Shown: piece after piece, positions 18,214 to 28,098 of the stretch
Position numbering within the stretch: the first letter of the stretch is position 1
Layout: every line of letters begins with the position of its first letter
Source: Corticibacter populi
GTDB taxonomy: Bacteria > Pseudomonadota > Gammaproteobacteria > Burkholderiales > Burkholderiaceae_C
Assembly: GCF_004217315.1 (NCBI RefSeq)
Contig: NZ_SGWR01000001.1
Location: 1,116,001 to 1,180,000, forward strand
Reading direction: 5' to 3'
DNA length: 64,000 nt
The notes under the pieces: generated by a model
Database searches by the model: none
Told to the model about the DNA's origin: nothing
What the model saw: only the letters and a program-made list of their open reading frames with translations
Made by a program: the position numbers and the translations under genes

Positions 18214-18257
18214 GAACCTGTTGGGGCAACGTGGCCCACGGAAAGATCGTGAACAGG
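18214..18257 (+). repeat. Dispersed small repeat, copy B
   Basis: Starts on the base after the TAA stop of the ABC ATPase. It begins GAACCTGTT, contains GTGGCCCACGGAAAGATCGT, and ends GAACAGG, so its ends form a short inverted repeat (CCTGTT/AACAGG). The core matches copies A and C. Confidence 0.65.
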
Positions 18258-18285
18258 AGCCAGGAGGAATCCCGGAAACAGGTTG

Positions 18286-21200
18286 TCAGACGCCAGGCGC
18301 GGCCGCGTGAGCCGGCCCGCCCGCTACAGCAGTGGTGTGGGCTGCTTCGTCATCAACCACGTCCATGCGCGCGCCGGGCACGCGCTGGCGCGCGAACAGC
18401 AGGTACACGGTCGGCACGACGTAAATGGTCAGCACGGTGCCCACCGTCAGGCCGCCGACGATGACCCAGCCGATCTGCATGCGGCTTTCGGCACCGGCAC
18501 CGCTGGCCAGCGCCAGCGGCAATGAGCCCAGCACCATCGCGCCGGTGGTCATCAGGATCGGCCGCAGGCGCTGGGTCGCCGCATGCACCACGGCATCGAC
18601 CCGGTCCATGCCCTGCTGGCGCATCTGGTTGGCGAACTCGACGATCAGAATGCCGTGCTTGGTGATCAGGCCCACCAGGGTGATGAGGCCGATCTGCGAG
18701 TACACGTTGAGCGAGCCGCCAGTCAGTCGCAGCGCCAGCAGGGCCCCCACCATCGACAGCGGCACCGAGACCATGATGACCAGCGGATCGATGAAACTCT
18801 CGAACTGCGCGGCCAGCACCAGGTAGATGAACAGCAGCGCCAGCATGAACACCATCGTCAGCGCGCCCTGCGAACTGCGGAACTCGCGCGAGGTGCCATT
18901 GAGGTCGGTGGCGTAGCCGGCCGGCAGGATGCGCGCGGCGGTCTGGTCCATGAAGTCCAGCGCCTCGCCGAGGGTGTGGCCGGGCGTGATGCGCGCCGTC
19001 AGCGTGGCCGAGCGCCGCTGGCCGAAATGGTTGAGCTCGCGCGGGCTGGTGGTCTCGCGCACCTGCACCAGCGCCGAGAGCGGCACCATCGCGCCGCTCT
19101 CGGCGCGCACATGGATGTGGTCGATGCTCTCGGGCGTGGCGCGTTCGCCGGCCTGCAGCTGCACCATCACGTCGTATTGCTCGGCGCCCTTCTTGTAGCG
19201 TGTGACGGTGCGGCTGCCGAGCATGGTCTCGAGCGTGCGCGCGATGGTGCCGGCATTGACGCCCAGGTCTGCGGCGCGCTCGCGATCGACCATGATGCGC
19301 AGCTCGGGCGTGCTCATGCGCAGGTCCACGTCTGGGCTGTCGATGGCCGGGTGCTGCTCCATGGCCACCATGAATTCCTGCACCACCGCGTCCAGGTTCT
19401 CGTAGCTGTCGCTGGTCATGATGACGTACTGCAAAGGCCGGGCATTGAAGCCCCCGCCCAGCGGCGGCGGCGTGTTCAGCAGCGTGAAGACGCCCGGCAG
19501 CTCCTGAACATCCTGGCGGATCAGTTGCGAGAGCTGATCGATGCTGCGGCTGCGCTCGCTCCAGTCCACCGTGCGCAGGATCACGTTGCCATTGACCACC
19601 GAGGGGTTGCCGATGTTGGCGAACACCCGGTCGAACTCCGGGTAGCGGGCCGCCAGCGCCTCGGCCTGGCGTGCATAGGCATCGGTGTAATCGAGCGAGG
19701 CGCCGTCGGGCGAGGTCATGCGCAGTTGCAGCGTGCCGCGGTCTTCCATCGGGGCCAGCTCCGAGGGTAGGCGCGGGTACAGCCAGGCCAGCAGCAGCAC
19801 GCAGGCCAGCATCACCAGCACCACCAGCGAGCGCCCCTGCAGCAATGCGCCGGCCGCGCCGCGCACGCGGGCCGTGACCAGCCAGCGCAGCGAACGCCCA
19901 TAGGCCGCGGAGAGGCCGCTGAGCGCGCGCTCCATGAAGCGGTCGAAGCGGCCTGGCCGCGGATTGTGCCGCAGGAACACGGCGCAGAGCATTGGCGAGA
20001 GCGTCAACGCCACGAAGCCCGAAACCAGCACCGCGCCCGCGAGCGCCAGCGCGAATTCGGCGAACAGCCGGCCGGTGCGCCCCGGCGTGAAGGCCAGCGG
20101 CGCGTAGACGGCCACCAGCGTCAGCGTCATCGCCACGATGGCAAAGCCGATCTCGCGCGCGCCCTTGATGGCGGCGGCAAACGGCGCCACGCCTTCCTCG
20201 ATGTGGCGGTAGATGTTCTCCAGCATCACGATGGCGTCATCGACCACCAGGCCGATGGCCAGCACCATCGCCAGCAGCGTCAGCGTGTTGACCGAGAAGC
20301 CGGCCAGCGCCATCAGCGCGAAGGCGCCGATCAAACTGACCGGGATGGTGATGATGGGAATGATGGACGCGCGCACCGTGCGCAGGAACACGAAGATCAC
20401 CAGCACCACCAGCACCACGGCTTCGACGATGGTGGCATAGACGCTCTCGATCGAGCGCTCGATGAAAACGGAGTTGTCGTTGGCCACCTCGACCTGCACA
20501 TCCTCGGGCAGTTCGGTGCGCAGCGTCTCCAGCTCGTTGCGGATGCCCTCGGCCACCTCCAGCGGATTGGCCGTGGCCTGCCGCACGATGCCCATCGACA
20601 CCGCGTCGATGCCATTGAAGCGCACGCGGCTGCGCAGGTTGGCCGGCCCTTCCTCGATGCGCGCGATGTCCCGCAGCCGCACCGGATGGCCGTTGACCGA
20701 GCGCAGCACGATATCGGCAAACTGCTCCTGGGTGGCCAGATCGGTCTGCGAGACGACGTTGAATTCGCGCTGCGCCGACTCGATGCGGCCGGCCGGCAGC
20801 TCCAGGTTGTTGCCGCGAATGGCGGCCTCCACGTCTTCGACCGTGAGGTCATAGGCGGCCATGCGCTGCGGCTCCAGCCAGATGCGCATGGCGTAGCGGC
20901 GTTCGCCATAGATGGGCGTATCGGCCACGCCCGGCACGGTTTGCAGGCGCGGCTTGGCAATGCGCTCCATCAGGTCGTTGATTTCCAGCTGGTTGCGCTG
21001 CTCGGAACTGAAGGCCAGCCACATCACCGGGGAAGCATCGGCCTCGACCTTGGCAATGACCGGCTCGTCGATCTCGTCGGGCAGCCGCCCGCGCACGCGC
21101 GAGACGCGGTCGCGCACCTCGGCGGCAGCGGTGTCGGCATTCTTCTCCAGCAGGAAGCGCACGCTGATCTGCGCCTGCTCGGCCCGGCTGATGGAGGTCA

Positions 21201-21438
21201 GCACATCGACACTGTCGATGCCGGCGATCGAATCCTCCAGCGGCTTGGCCACCTGGGTCTCGATGACCTCGGCCGAGGCCCCCGGATAGTTCACCCGCAC
21301 GGTCACCACCGGCTCGTCGATCTGCGGGTATTCGCGCACCGACAGGCCCAGAAAGCTCACCAGGCCGATCAGCACGATCAGCAGCGACAGAACGGCGGCA
21401 AAAACCGGCCGGCGGATCGAGATTTCGGAAAGCTGCAT
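18286..21438 (-). CDS. RND-family multidrug efflux inner-membrane transporter
   Basis: 1050 aa, normal for hydrophobe/amphiphile RND pumps. The start ATG 21438 (MQLSEISIRRPVFAAVLSLL) has GGAGG upstream; the frame stays open further 5' but is the shadow of the adaptor gene. The first helix is followed by a large periplasmic loop (PQIDEPVVTVRVNYPGASAEVIE). The helix-4 proton-relay Asp pair is in AIGLVVDDAIVMLENIYRH. A second loop has the docking regions, and helices 7-12 end near VYLLFA. It is paired with the adaptor 20 bp upstream. No outer-membrane channel gene is adjacent, so a shared TolC-like partner is likely. Confidence 0.95.
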   Translation of the reverse strand: MQLSEISIRRPVFAAVLSLLIVLIGLVSFLGLSVREYPQIDEPVVTVRVNYPGASAEVIETQVAKPLEDSIAGIDSVDVLTSISRAEQAQISVRFLLEKNADTAAAEVRDRVSRVRGRLPDEIDEPVIAKVEADASPVMWLAFSSEQRNQLEINDLMERIAKPRLQTVPGVADTPIYGERRYAMRIWLEPQRMAAYDLTVEDVEAAIRGNNLELPAGRIESAQREFNVVSQTDLATQEQFADIVLRSVNGHPVRLRDIARIEEGPANLRSRVRFNGIDAVSMGIVRQATANPLEVAEGIRNELETLRTELPEDVQVEVANDNSVFIERSIESVYATIVEAVVLVVLVIFVFLRTVRASIIPIITIPVSLIGAFALMALAGFSVNTLTLLAMVLAIGLVVDDAIVMLENIYRHIEEGVAPFAAAIKGAREIGFAIVAMTLTLVAVYAPLAFTPGRTGRLFAEFALALAGAVLVSGFVALTLSPMLCAVFLRHNPRPGRFDRFMERALSGLSAAYGRSLRWLVTARVRGAAGALLQGRSLVVLVMLACVLLLAWLYPRLPSELAPMEDRGTLQLRMTSPDGASLDYTDAYARQAEALAARYPEFDRVFANIGNPSVVNGNVILRTVDWSERSRSIDQLSQLIRQDVQELPGVFTLLNTPPPLGGGFNARPLQYVIMTSDSYENLDAVVQEFMVAMEQHPAIDSPDVDLRMSTPELRIMVDRERAADLGVNAGTIARTLETMLGSRTVTRYKKGAEQYDVMVQLQAGERATPESIDHIHVRAESGAMVPLSALVQVRETTSPRELNHFGQRRSATLTARITPGHTLGEALDFMDQTAARILPAGYATDLNGTSREFRSSQGALTMVFMLALLFIYLVLAAQFESFIDPLVIMVSVPLSMVGALLALRLTGGSLNVYSQIGLITLVGLITKHGILIVEFANQMRQQGMDRVDAVVHAATQRLRPILMTTGAMVLGSLPLALASGAGAESRMQIGWVIVGGLTVGTVLTIYVVPTVYLLFARQRVPGARMDVVDDEAAHTTAVAGGPAHAAAPGV

Positions 21439-21458
21439 GTGATGGCCTCCTGTCCGGC

Positions 21459-22751
21459 TCAATGCCCGGTGCCATCGGACGCGGCCCGCATGGCCGCATC
21501 CAGTCCGGCGTCTTCGGCGGCCGCGCCCTCGATGCCGGTCGCATCGAGCGGCTCGGTCGCGCCGGCCTGCGGCCAGCGCAGCCGCACCCGTTGCCCCGAG
21601 CGGCTGACACGGTGCTGACCAGCCGTCATCACCACATCGCCGGCCACCAGGCCACCGGCGCGCACCTCCACCAGGCCCGGCAGCCGCAAGCCCAGTTGCA
21701 CAGGCAGGCGCTCGGTGCGATACGCCGTCCCGGCGGGCAAGGCCGCCGGGTCCCGCCCCTGCAAGGCCTCGTCCCACGGGGTGACACGGATCAGCGCGGC
21801 CCCCCCGGTATCGGCGAGCACCGCCTGCTCGGGCACCACCACGGCGTCGGGGCGTTCCTGCAGCAACAGTTCGACGCGCGCAAACATGCCCGGACGCAGG
21901 CGATGCCGCGGGTTGGGCAGGCTGGCGCGCAGGGCCACCGAGCGCCCCTGCACATCCACCAGCGGATCGATCGCCATCACCTGCGCCTCGAACGATTCAC
22001 CGGGCAGCGCATCGACCATCAGGCGTGTCGTCTGCCCCTCGCGCAGGGCGCCCATCAGCCGCTCGGGCAGGCGGAAATCGACGAACAGCACATCCATGTC
22101 CTGCAGGTTCACGAGTTCATCACCCTCGCGGAGGTAATCGCCCACATGCACATTGCCGATGCCGGCGATGGCATCGAATGGCGCCAGCAGGCGAAGGCGC
22201 TCCACGGCGGTCTGCGCCAGCGCCAGGCGGGCCTCGCTGACCTGCAGGTTGGCAGCACTCTCGTCGAGCGCGCGCTGGCTGATGAAGCCCTGCTCGACCA
22301 GTTCGCGGTTGCGCTGATGGTTGGCGCGCGCCAGGTTCAGCTCGGCCTGGGCCTGCTGCAATTGGGCGCGTTCGAGCCGGTCGTCGAGCTGCAGCAGCAG
22401 TTGCCCCTTGCGCACCCGCTGGCCGTCCCGGAAATGAATGGCCTGCACCCGCCCGCTGCTCTCGGGCCGCAGGCTGGTGCTTTGGCGCGAAACCAGCGTG
22501 CCCACCGCCTGCACCTCGTCACGCAGCAGGCGTTGCTGGGCCTGCGCCACCTCGATGAGCGGCATGGCGCCGGCATTGCCTGTCTGCGCCCCGCCGGAAG
22601 GCGCGGCAGCGCCTGTGGTCTGCGGCGCACTGCCCCCTGCGGTGAACTTGGCGAGCAGGCCATGCCCTTCGGGCTGTTGCAGCCACCAGGCCGCAGCGAT
22701 CGCCAGGACCAGGGCGAGGAACAGGACAATCTTCAGGAGTGGGGAGCGCAT
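21459..22751 (-). CDS. RND periplasmic adaptor (membrane fusion protein)
   Basis: 430-aa adaptor linking the RND pump to an outer-membrane channel. The N-terminus MRSPLLKIVLFLALVLAIAAAWW is an uncleaved anchor or signal. Next come the lipoyl/barrel-sandwich segment (QAVGTLVSRQSTSLRPESSG), an alpha-helical hairpin about residues 125-190 (LERAQLQQAQAELNLARANHQ), the second lipoyl half (RLLAPFDAIAGIGNVHVGDYL) and a beta-barrel (VLFVDFRLPERLM). ATG 22751 fits the anchor best. It is first in the two-gene efflux operon. Confidence 0.93.
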   Translation of the reverse strand: MRSPLLKIVLFLALVLAIAAAWWLQQPEGHGLLAKFTAGGSAPQTTGAAAPSGGAQTGNAGAMPLIEVAQAQQRLLRDEVQAVGTLVSRQSTSLRPESSGRVQAIHFRDGQRVRKGQLLLQLDDRLERAQLQQAQAELNLARANHQRNRELVEQGFISQRALDESAANLQVSEARLALAQTAVERLRLLAPFDAIAGIGNVHVGDYLREGDELVNLQDMDVLFVDFRLPERLMGALREGQTTRLMVDALPGESFEAQVMAIDPLVDVQGRSVALRASLPNPRHRLRPGMFARVELLLQERPDAVVVPEQAVLADTGGAALIRVTPWDEALQGRDPAALPAGTAYRTERLPVQLGLRLPGLVEVRAGGLVAGDVVMTAGQHRVSRSGQRVRLRWPQAGATEPLDATGIEGAAAEDAGLDAAMRAASDGTGH

Positions 22752-23007
22752 GGGCGGCGGGCTCGCGATCTGGGGCTGGAAGGCTTCGGGACAGGCACGG
22801 TCCGTATGGGTGGTGCATGCCACCTTATCGGCATTGCGGCAAACACATTCGCCAAGCTGCGCAATTTACCGAATATTTACATTGCCACCCGCCTGCCGGA
22901 CGCAAATCCCAAAAAATACGGTGGGATTAAGAACCTGTTGATGCGGCCAGCGCCAGATCGCCCCCGAACGAAAGAACTGCAGAAAAAAGAACAAGCAAGA
23001 GCATGGG

Positions 23008-23047
23008 AAAAGCAAAAGCGGCCTGTGCCGCGAAGGAACAGACCGCT
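23008..23047 (-). terminator. Intrinsic terminator of the glutamate dehydrogenase gene
   Basis: On the minus strand AGCGGTCTGT pairs with ACAGGCCGCT (one G-U), followed by TTTTGCTTTTT. It lies about 35 bp after the gdhA stop. The rest of the 330-bp gap 22752-23081 shows only an AT-rich stretch and one GAACCTGTTGATG half-site at 22932 that resembles the end of the dispersed repeat. Confidence 0.75.
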
Positions 23048-23081
23048 GGAGAAAAAGCGCCACGAATCGGACGCGCGCAGA

Positions 23082-24458
23082 TCAGGGGTACAGGCCGCGC
23101 AACTCGCGTGCCTGCAGGATGCGCGAGCAGGCCACGATGAAGGTGGCCGTGCGCAGCGACACCTTGTGCTGCTGCGCCACCTGCCAGATGCTGTGGAAGG
23201 CTTCCTTCATGATCTTGACCAGGCGCTGGTTGATTTCGTCCTCGGTCCAGAAGAAGCTGGAGAAATCCTGCACCCACTCGAAGTAACTGACCGTGACACC
23301 ACCGGCGTTGGCGATCACATCGGGCAGCACCAGCACACCCCGGTCCTGCAGGATGTCGTCGGCGGTCGGCGTGGTCGGTCCGTTGGCGCCCTCGATCACC
23401 ATGCGGGCCTTGATCTTGCCGGCGTTGTCCTTGTTGATCTGCCCCTCCAGCGCCGCCGGAATGAGGATGTCGCAATCGACTTCCCAGAAAGCATCCTTGT
23501 CGATCACCTCGGCCTCGGCAAAGCCGCCGACGCCGCCATGCTCCTGCACATGCCGCAGCAAGGCCTCGACGTCCAGCCCCGAGGCACGATGGATGCTGCC
23601 GGTGTGGTCCTGCACCGCCACCACTTTGGCGCCAGCCTCGCCAAACAGCTTGGCGGCCGTGCCGCCCACGTTGCCGAAGCCCTGCACCGCCACCCGGGTG
23701 CCATCGATCGGCAAGCCGATCAGCTTGGCCGCCTCGACGCCGACGGTGAAAACGCCACGGCCCGTGGCTTCGCGCCGGCCCAGCGAGCCACCCAGCTCGA
23801 TGGGTTTGCCGGTCACCACGCCGGTGGCGGTGGAGCCGACATTCATCGAGTACGTGTCCATCATCCAGGCCATCACCTGCTCATTGGTGTTGACGTCGGG
23901 CGCCGGAATGTCCTTGGTAGGACCGATGATCAGGCCGATCTCGCTGGTGTAGCGGCGCGCCACCTTCTCCAGCTCGTTCTTCGAATACTTGCGCGGATCG
24001 ATGCGCACGCCCCCCTTGGCGCCGCCATAGGGGACATTGACAGCGGCGTTCTTGACCGACATCCAGGCCGACAAGGCCATCACCTCGGAGAGCGTCACGT
24101 CCTGGTGGAACCGCACGCCACCCTTGCCCGGGCCGCGCGAGAGGTTGTGCTGCACGCGGTAGCCCTCGAAGTGCGCCACCTCGCCGCTGTCCAACTCGAT
24201 CGGAATGTCGACGATCAGCGCGCGCTTGGGGCGCTTGAGGGTTTCGACCCAGCGCGCCAGATGCCCCAGGTAGGGCGTGACCCTGTCCACCTGCTTGAGG
24301 TAGATGCCCCAGGGGCCGAGGTGGTCCGCGTCCAGATAGGACGGCAATGCGTGCGGATGCTGGTAGGTCTTGCCGCTGGCCCGGGGCTGGCTGGCGTCGC
24401 CTGTGGGCGCAGTGCTGATCTTGGAAGCGGCGGCGGAATCCGCCTTTTTTGCGGGCAT
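23082..24458 (-). CDS. gdhA: Glutamate dehydrogenase (Glu/Leu/Phe/Val family)
   Basis: 458-aa cytosolic dehydrogenase interconverting glutamate and 2-oxoglutarate plus ammonia. The start ATG 24458 has AGGAG 7 bp upstream. The substrate domain includes [21 protein letters not shown] and the catalytic-Lys segment [15 protein letters not shown]. The Rossmann fold is [15 protein letters not shown]. The spacing and the NAD-type Rossmann region resemble the hexameric GudB/RocG group, so an NAD-linked catabolic role is likely, though cofactor choice is uncertain. The first 35 residues are Ala/Ser-rich and poorly conserved. A terminator follows. Confidence 0.93.
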   Translation of the reverse strand: MPAKKADSAAASKISTAPTGDASQPRASGKTYQHPHALPSYLDADHLGPWGIYLKQVDRVTPYLGHLARWVETLKRPKRALIVDIPIELDSGEVAHFEGYRVQHNLSRGPGKGGVRFHQDVTLSEVMALSAWMSVKNAAVNVPYGGAKGGVRIDPRKYSKNELEKVARRYTSEIGLIIGPTKDIPAPDVNTNEQVMAWMMDTYSMNVGSTATGVVTGKPIELGGSLGRREATGRGVFTVGVEAAKLIGLPIDGTRVAVQGFGNVGGTAAKLFGEAGAKVVAVQDHTGSIHRASGLDVEALLRHVQEHGGVGGFAEAEVIDKDAFWEVDCDILIPAALEGQINKDNAGKIKARMVIEGANGPTTPTADDILQDRGVLVLPDVIANAGGVTVSYFEWVQDFSSFFWTEDEINQRLVKIMKEAFHSIWQVAQQHKVSLRTATFIVACSRILQARELRGLYP

Positions 24459-24615
24459 GAATGGGCTCCTGAGTTGCGCAAGCGCCAAAGCATAGCGCCC
24501 TCCTGCGAGGTTTGTCCACGACCGTCCATGCCAGGCCACGAGGTTCCAGGACACCCTGGCAAAGTTGCCCGCAACAGGCTACAGTGGCGGGTTGCTCCTC
24601 TAACGTCCGCCCTCC

Positions 24616-25071
24616 ATGAAGCTGCAAGGCATCCGTCGCCGCATCGTCTACGTCGCTCTCTATGAGGCCATCGCCATCGCTGTCTCCAGCCTCGGCCTGG
24701 CCCTGGCGAGCCGCCACGACGTGGGGCACGCCCTGCCGGCAGCCGTTGCCGCATCGGCCGTCGCGGTGCTGTGGAACTATGTGTTCAACACCTTGTTCGA
24801 GCGCTGGGAGGCTCGCCAGCAGGTGCGCGGCCGCAATCTGCGCCGCCGCATCGTCCATGCGCTGGGCTTCGAGGGAGGGCTGATCTTCTTTCTGGTGCCG
24901 CTCTTCGCCGTGTGGTTCGGCGTCAGCCTCTGGCACGCCTTCATCATGGACTTCGGTCTGATGCTCTTCTTTCTGGTCTACACCTTCGTCTTCACGTGGT
25001 GTTTCGACCGCATCTTCGGCCAGCCCCACGCAGGCCGGACCACGCCCCGGGCCAGCCAGGCCGTCGCCTGA
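24616..25071 (+). CDS. PACE-family (AceI-like) efflux transporter
   Basis: 151-aa inner-membrane protein with four helices made of two tandem bacterial transmembrane pair domains, the proteobacterial antimicrobial compound efflux fold. Diagnostic features are RRRIVYVALYEAIAI with the conserved membrane Glu17, VLWNYVFNTLFERWE closing the first pair, RRRIVHALGFEGGL opening the second, and FVFTWCFDRIFG at the end. Family members export chlorhexidine, acriflavine and similar biocides or polyamines. It is divergent from gdhA. Confidence 0.9.
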   Translation: MKLQGIRRRIVYVALYEAIAIAVSSLGLALASRHDVGHALPAAVAASAVAVLWNYVFNTLFERWEARQQVRGRNLRRRIVHALGFEGGLIFFLVPLFAVWFGVSLWHAFIMDFGLMLFFLVYTFVFTWCFDRIFGQPHAGRTTPRASQAVA

Positions 25072-25497
25072 ACTGAGCAGGCTGCGGCCAGCCGCGCCGC
25101 GCCGCCCATGACATCCGCAACGTCCGGCCGTCGCTGAAATGGCCCGGATCAGCCGTTCCAGCCATGCCTGGACGGTACCTGCACTCCCCTTCCCAGACCA
25201 CGGCCCGGCAGCTCCGGCCAATCCGCTCCCGGCATGAAGCCGGCGGGACAGCGCGGTCCCACGCCCGGCGCCGGGCCCCCGCCTGCGTGCAGGCCATCGC
25301 CCGGCCGCTCCACAGCACGCACGGTCCGATCCTCTCATGGCGCACCTGTGCACCGGCAGCCATCCGCTTGCACGCTCCCGGAAGCTGACCGCCAACGGCC
25401 CCGATGTCGCTTCACCGGAACACAAAGGTCAATCAGTGTCAAACCGCACCAATGCACCCGAAGTTCCAGAACATTACTTCATATACTTTTCATTCCA

Positions 25498-25526
25498 TTG
25501 AAAATTAAATAATAAAAACAAATACT
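25498..25526 (+). promoter_or_regulatory. Candidate promoter and AT-rich leader of pgaABCD
   Basis: TTGAAA (25498-25503) and AATACT (25521-25526) are spaced 17 bp; an alternative -10 TATACA starts at 25527. This lies in an AT-rich island (about 25440-25560) that stands out from the GC-rich surroundings. The remaining gap 25072-25440 shows no gene or RNA that can be recognised. The ribosome site reads GAGGAGGAACG just before the TTG start and contains two GGA triplets, the core of CsrA sites; in E. coli CsrA represses pgaA by such sites (inference for this genome). Confidence 0.45.
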
Positions 25527-25566
25527 TATACATAAAAATTTACATTCCATCCATGAGGAGGAACGA

Positions 25567-28095
25567 TTGAGACATTCTCGCGAAAGCGCGCGGCCCGAGC
25601 ACACGTGCCGGCCCCGCCCATGCGCAGCAAACAGTGTGGCCATGGCCATCGGCATGCTGCTTGCCCTGGCCGGACAAGGCGCTGTGCAGGCCGCTCCAGC
25701 AGACGGCTACGAGCAGCGCATCCAGCAGGCCCGGCAGGGCGAATATGCGGCGGCGCTCGCCGCGTTCGAGCAGGACGCCCGGCAAGGCCCCCTTTCCAGC
25801 CGCCAGATCGACGACTGGCTGCTGATCAGCAGTTGGGCCGGCCGTGACCAGGACGTGCTGGACATCCACCAACGCCACGGAGCCAGCGCAGCACTCTCGG
25901 CCGACGCGCTTGCGGCGGTCGCGCGCGCCCTGCGCAACCTGCGGCAATGGGATGCCTCGGCGCGGCTCTATCAGGCGCTGATGCAGCGCGAGCCCGACCA
26001 GCCCGACTGGCAGCTGGGCGCCATCCACGCCCTCGCCGACGCCGGAAAGACGGGTGCGGCTCAACAGCAACTGGCGCAGTTCGGGCACCGTTTTCCGGAC
26101 CGGCAAGCCGACCACCTGCTGGCGAAAAGTTATCTGCAACGTGCCACGCATCAGCCGTATGCGGCCTTGCGGACCGCTGACGAGGCCGTGCGGCGATGGC
26201 CACGGAACGCGGCGGCTCAGGACAACCACCTGCTGAGCCTGGAAGCCGCAGGCCTGCCTCTGCCGGCGCTGCAAAGGTTGGATGGCAAGCCCGGGGCCCC
26301 GCTGGATGCCGCGACACAGCGCCGCCTGCAACTCGACCAGGCCGCCGAGCTGGTGCGTCTGTCATTCACTGCCACGCGCGCCGAGCACGAGCGCCTCGGC
26401 CTGGCCGACAAGGCGCTCGCCCTCTACGATGCGCTGCTGCCCGGATGGCAGCGCCAGATGGCGGATGCGCGGTCATCGGACGCGCAACTCGCGCACGACA
26501 TCCGTCGCGCACGAGTGGACCGTCTTGGCGCCTATTGGAATGCCCGTCAGTTGCCGGAGCTGCTGCAGGAGTACGAAGCCCTGCGCGCGCAAGAGCCGCA
26601 GATCACCGATTACGCGCTCGTCTGGGTGGGCGCGGCACTGCTGGAGCAGCGCCAGCCCGAACGCGCACGGGACGTCTTTGCAGCGCTGCTGGCGCGGCCC
26701 GGCCAGGCCCCGGAAATCGTCGAGTCGGCGCAGTCCGGGTTGTTCTATGCCCTGATCGAATCCGAGGCGCTCGATGAAGCCAGCGCCCTGGCGCACCGGA
26801 CCCTGGCCCGGACGCCGCCGCAGTTCCGGCTGCCTGGCGGCACCGCCGCCGAGCCCAACGGCCACTGGCCCGCAGCCCGCCGGGACCAGGCTCTGGGCGA
26901 TTACTACTCCGACCGCCTGGCCAGTGCCCAGGCCGGACTCGAAGCCATGCTGGCGTTGGGCGCGGGCGACCAGAACACCCGCATCGCGCTTGCCAACGCG
27001 TACCGCAGCCGCGGGTGGCCGCGCCGCGCCGCCGACGAGTTGCGCATCGCCCAAGCGAACGACAATCCGCTTCACCCCGAGCTGCTGCGGGCACAGGCCG
27101 GCGTGGCCACGGATTTGCAGGACTGGCGCACCGCCGAGGCCCTGGTCACCAACCTGTATCAGCGCTTTCCGGAGGAGGACTGGGCACGGCGCGCCATGCG
27201 CAGCTGGCAGACAACGCGTCAGCCGGAGCTGCGCATCGAGGCCGGCTGGAGCGACTCCAACGGCGCAACAGCCATCGGCCAAGGCGCCATCGACTATTCG
27301 CTGCTCGTCTACAGCGCCCCCGTGCAGCAGGACTGGCGCCTGTTCGCCGGCACCGCGCATGGCAGCGGCAGCTACCCCGAAGGCAAGGGGCATTACACCC
27401 ATTGGCGCGCCGGCCTCGAATGGCGCCACCGCGACACCCATGCCGAGGCCGAATTGTCCTCGCTGCGCGCGGCCGGACACGGCCACGCAGGTCTGCGTCT
27501 GATGCTGCGGCAGCAATGGGGCGACCATTGGCAGGCCCTGGCCAGTTGGGGCCGCAACAGCGTGAACACCCCGCTGCGTGCGCTGCGCAGCGGCATCAGT
27601 GCCGACGAAGGGCAAGTGCAACTGCAATGGCGGGCCCATGAAAGCAGCCGCTGGCAGCTCGGGCTGGGCACGCTGCGTTTCGACGACGGCAATCGCCGCA
27701 CCGAGCTGCAGCTGGCCGGCCAGCAGCGCGTGCTCACGGGCGCGCACTGGCAACTCGATGCCGAGCTGATGCTGGCACAAAGCCGCAACTCGCAGCCCGG
27801 CGGCCCCTACTTCGCGCCCAGCCGCGACCACAGCATCCTGCCGGGCCTGACTGCGCGTCACATCCTGCATCGCCGCTACGAACGGGCCTGGAGCCAGGAG
27901 CTGCATGCCGCACTGGGGCGCTACTGGCAGCGCGGCCATGGCAGCGGAGCCATCGAGCAGTTGCGCTACGGACAGCGCCTGGCATTCGACGAAGCCACGG
28001 AAATCGGCTTCCAGACCGGGCTGCAGTGGCGCCCTTATGACGGCAGGCGCGAGCGCGACCTGTTCTTCACCATCGATCTCACCCACCGGTTCTGA
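25567..28095 (+). CDS. pgaA: Poly-beta-1,6-N-acetylglucosamine export porin PgaA
   Basis: 842 aa (E. coli 807). It starts at TTG 25567, 6 bp after a strong GAGGAGGA; the next in-frame ATG at 25642 has no ribosome site. The signal helix is MAIGMLLALAGQGAVQA. Residues about 40-520 are TPR-like helical repeats (for example EYAAALAAFEQDARQGPLSS, YYSDRLASAQAGLEAMLALG) that bind the polymer in the periplasm. About 540-842 form a beta-barrel (EAGWSDSNGATAIGQ, DLFFTIDLTHRF) ending in Phe. First gene of pgaABCD; it exports partly deacetylated PNAG across the outer membrane. Confidence 0.93.
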   Translation: MRHSRESARPEHTCRPRPCAANSVAMAIGMLLALAGQGAVQAAPADGYEQRIQQARQGEYAAALAAFEQDARQGPLSSRQIDDWLLISSWAGRDQDVLDIHQRHGASAALSADALAAVARALRNLRQWDASARLYQALMQREPDQPDWQLGAIHALADAGKTGAAQQQLAQFGHRFPDRQADHLLAKSYLQRATHQPYAALRTADEAVRRWPRNAAAQDNHLLSLEAAGLPLPALQRLDGKPGAPLDAATQRRLQLDQAAELVRLSFTATRAEHERLGLADKALALYDALLPGWQRQMADARSSDAQLAHDIRRARVDRLGAYWNARQLPELLQEYEALRAQEPQITDYALVWVGAALLEQRQPERARDVFAALLARPGQAPEIVESAQSGLFYALIESEALDEASALAHRTLARTPPQFRLPGGTAAEPNGHWPAARRDQALGDYYSDRLASAQAGLEAMLALGAGDQNTRIALANAYRSRGWPRRAADELRIAQANDNPLHPELLRAQAGVATDLQDWRTAEALVTNLYQRFPEEDWARRAMRSWQTTRQPELRIEAGWSDSNGATAIGQGAIDYSLLVYSAPVQQDWRLFAGTAHGSGSYPEGKGHYTHWRAGLEWRHRDTHAEAELSSLRAAGHGHAGLRLMLRQQWGDHWQALASWGRNSVNTPLRALRSGISADEGQVQLQWRAHESSRWQLGLGTLRFDDGNRRTELQLAGQQRVLTGAHWQLDAELMLAQSRNSQPGGPYFAPSRDHSILPGLTARHILHRRYERAWSQELHAALGRYWQRGHGSGAIEQLRYGQRLAFDEATEIGFQTGLQWRPYDGRRERDLFFTIDLTHRF

Positions 28096-28098
28096 GCC

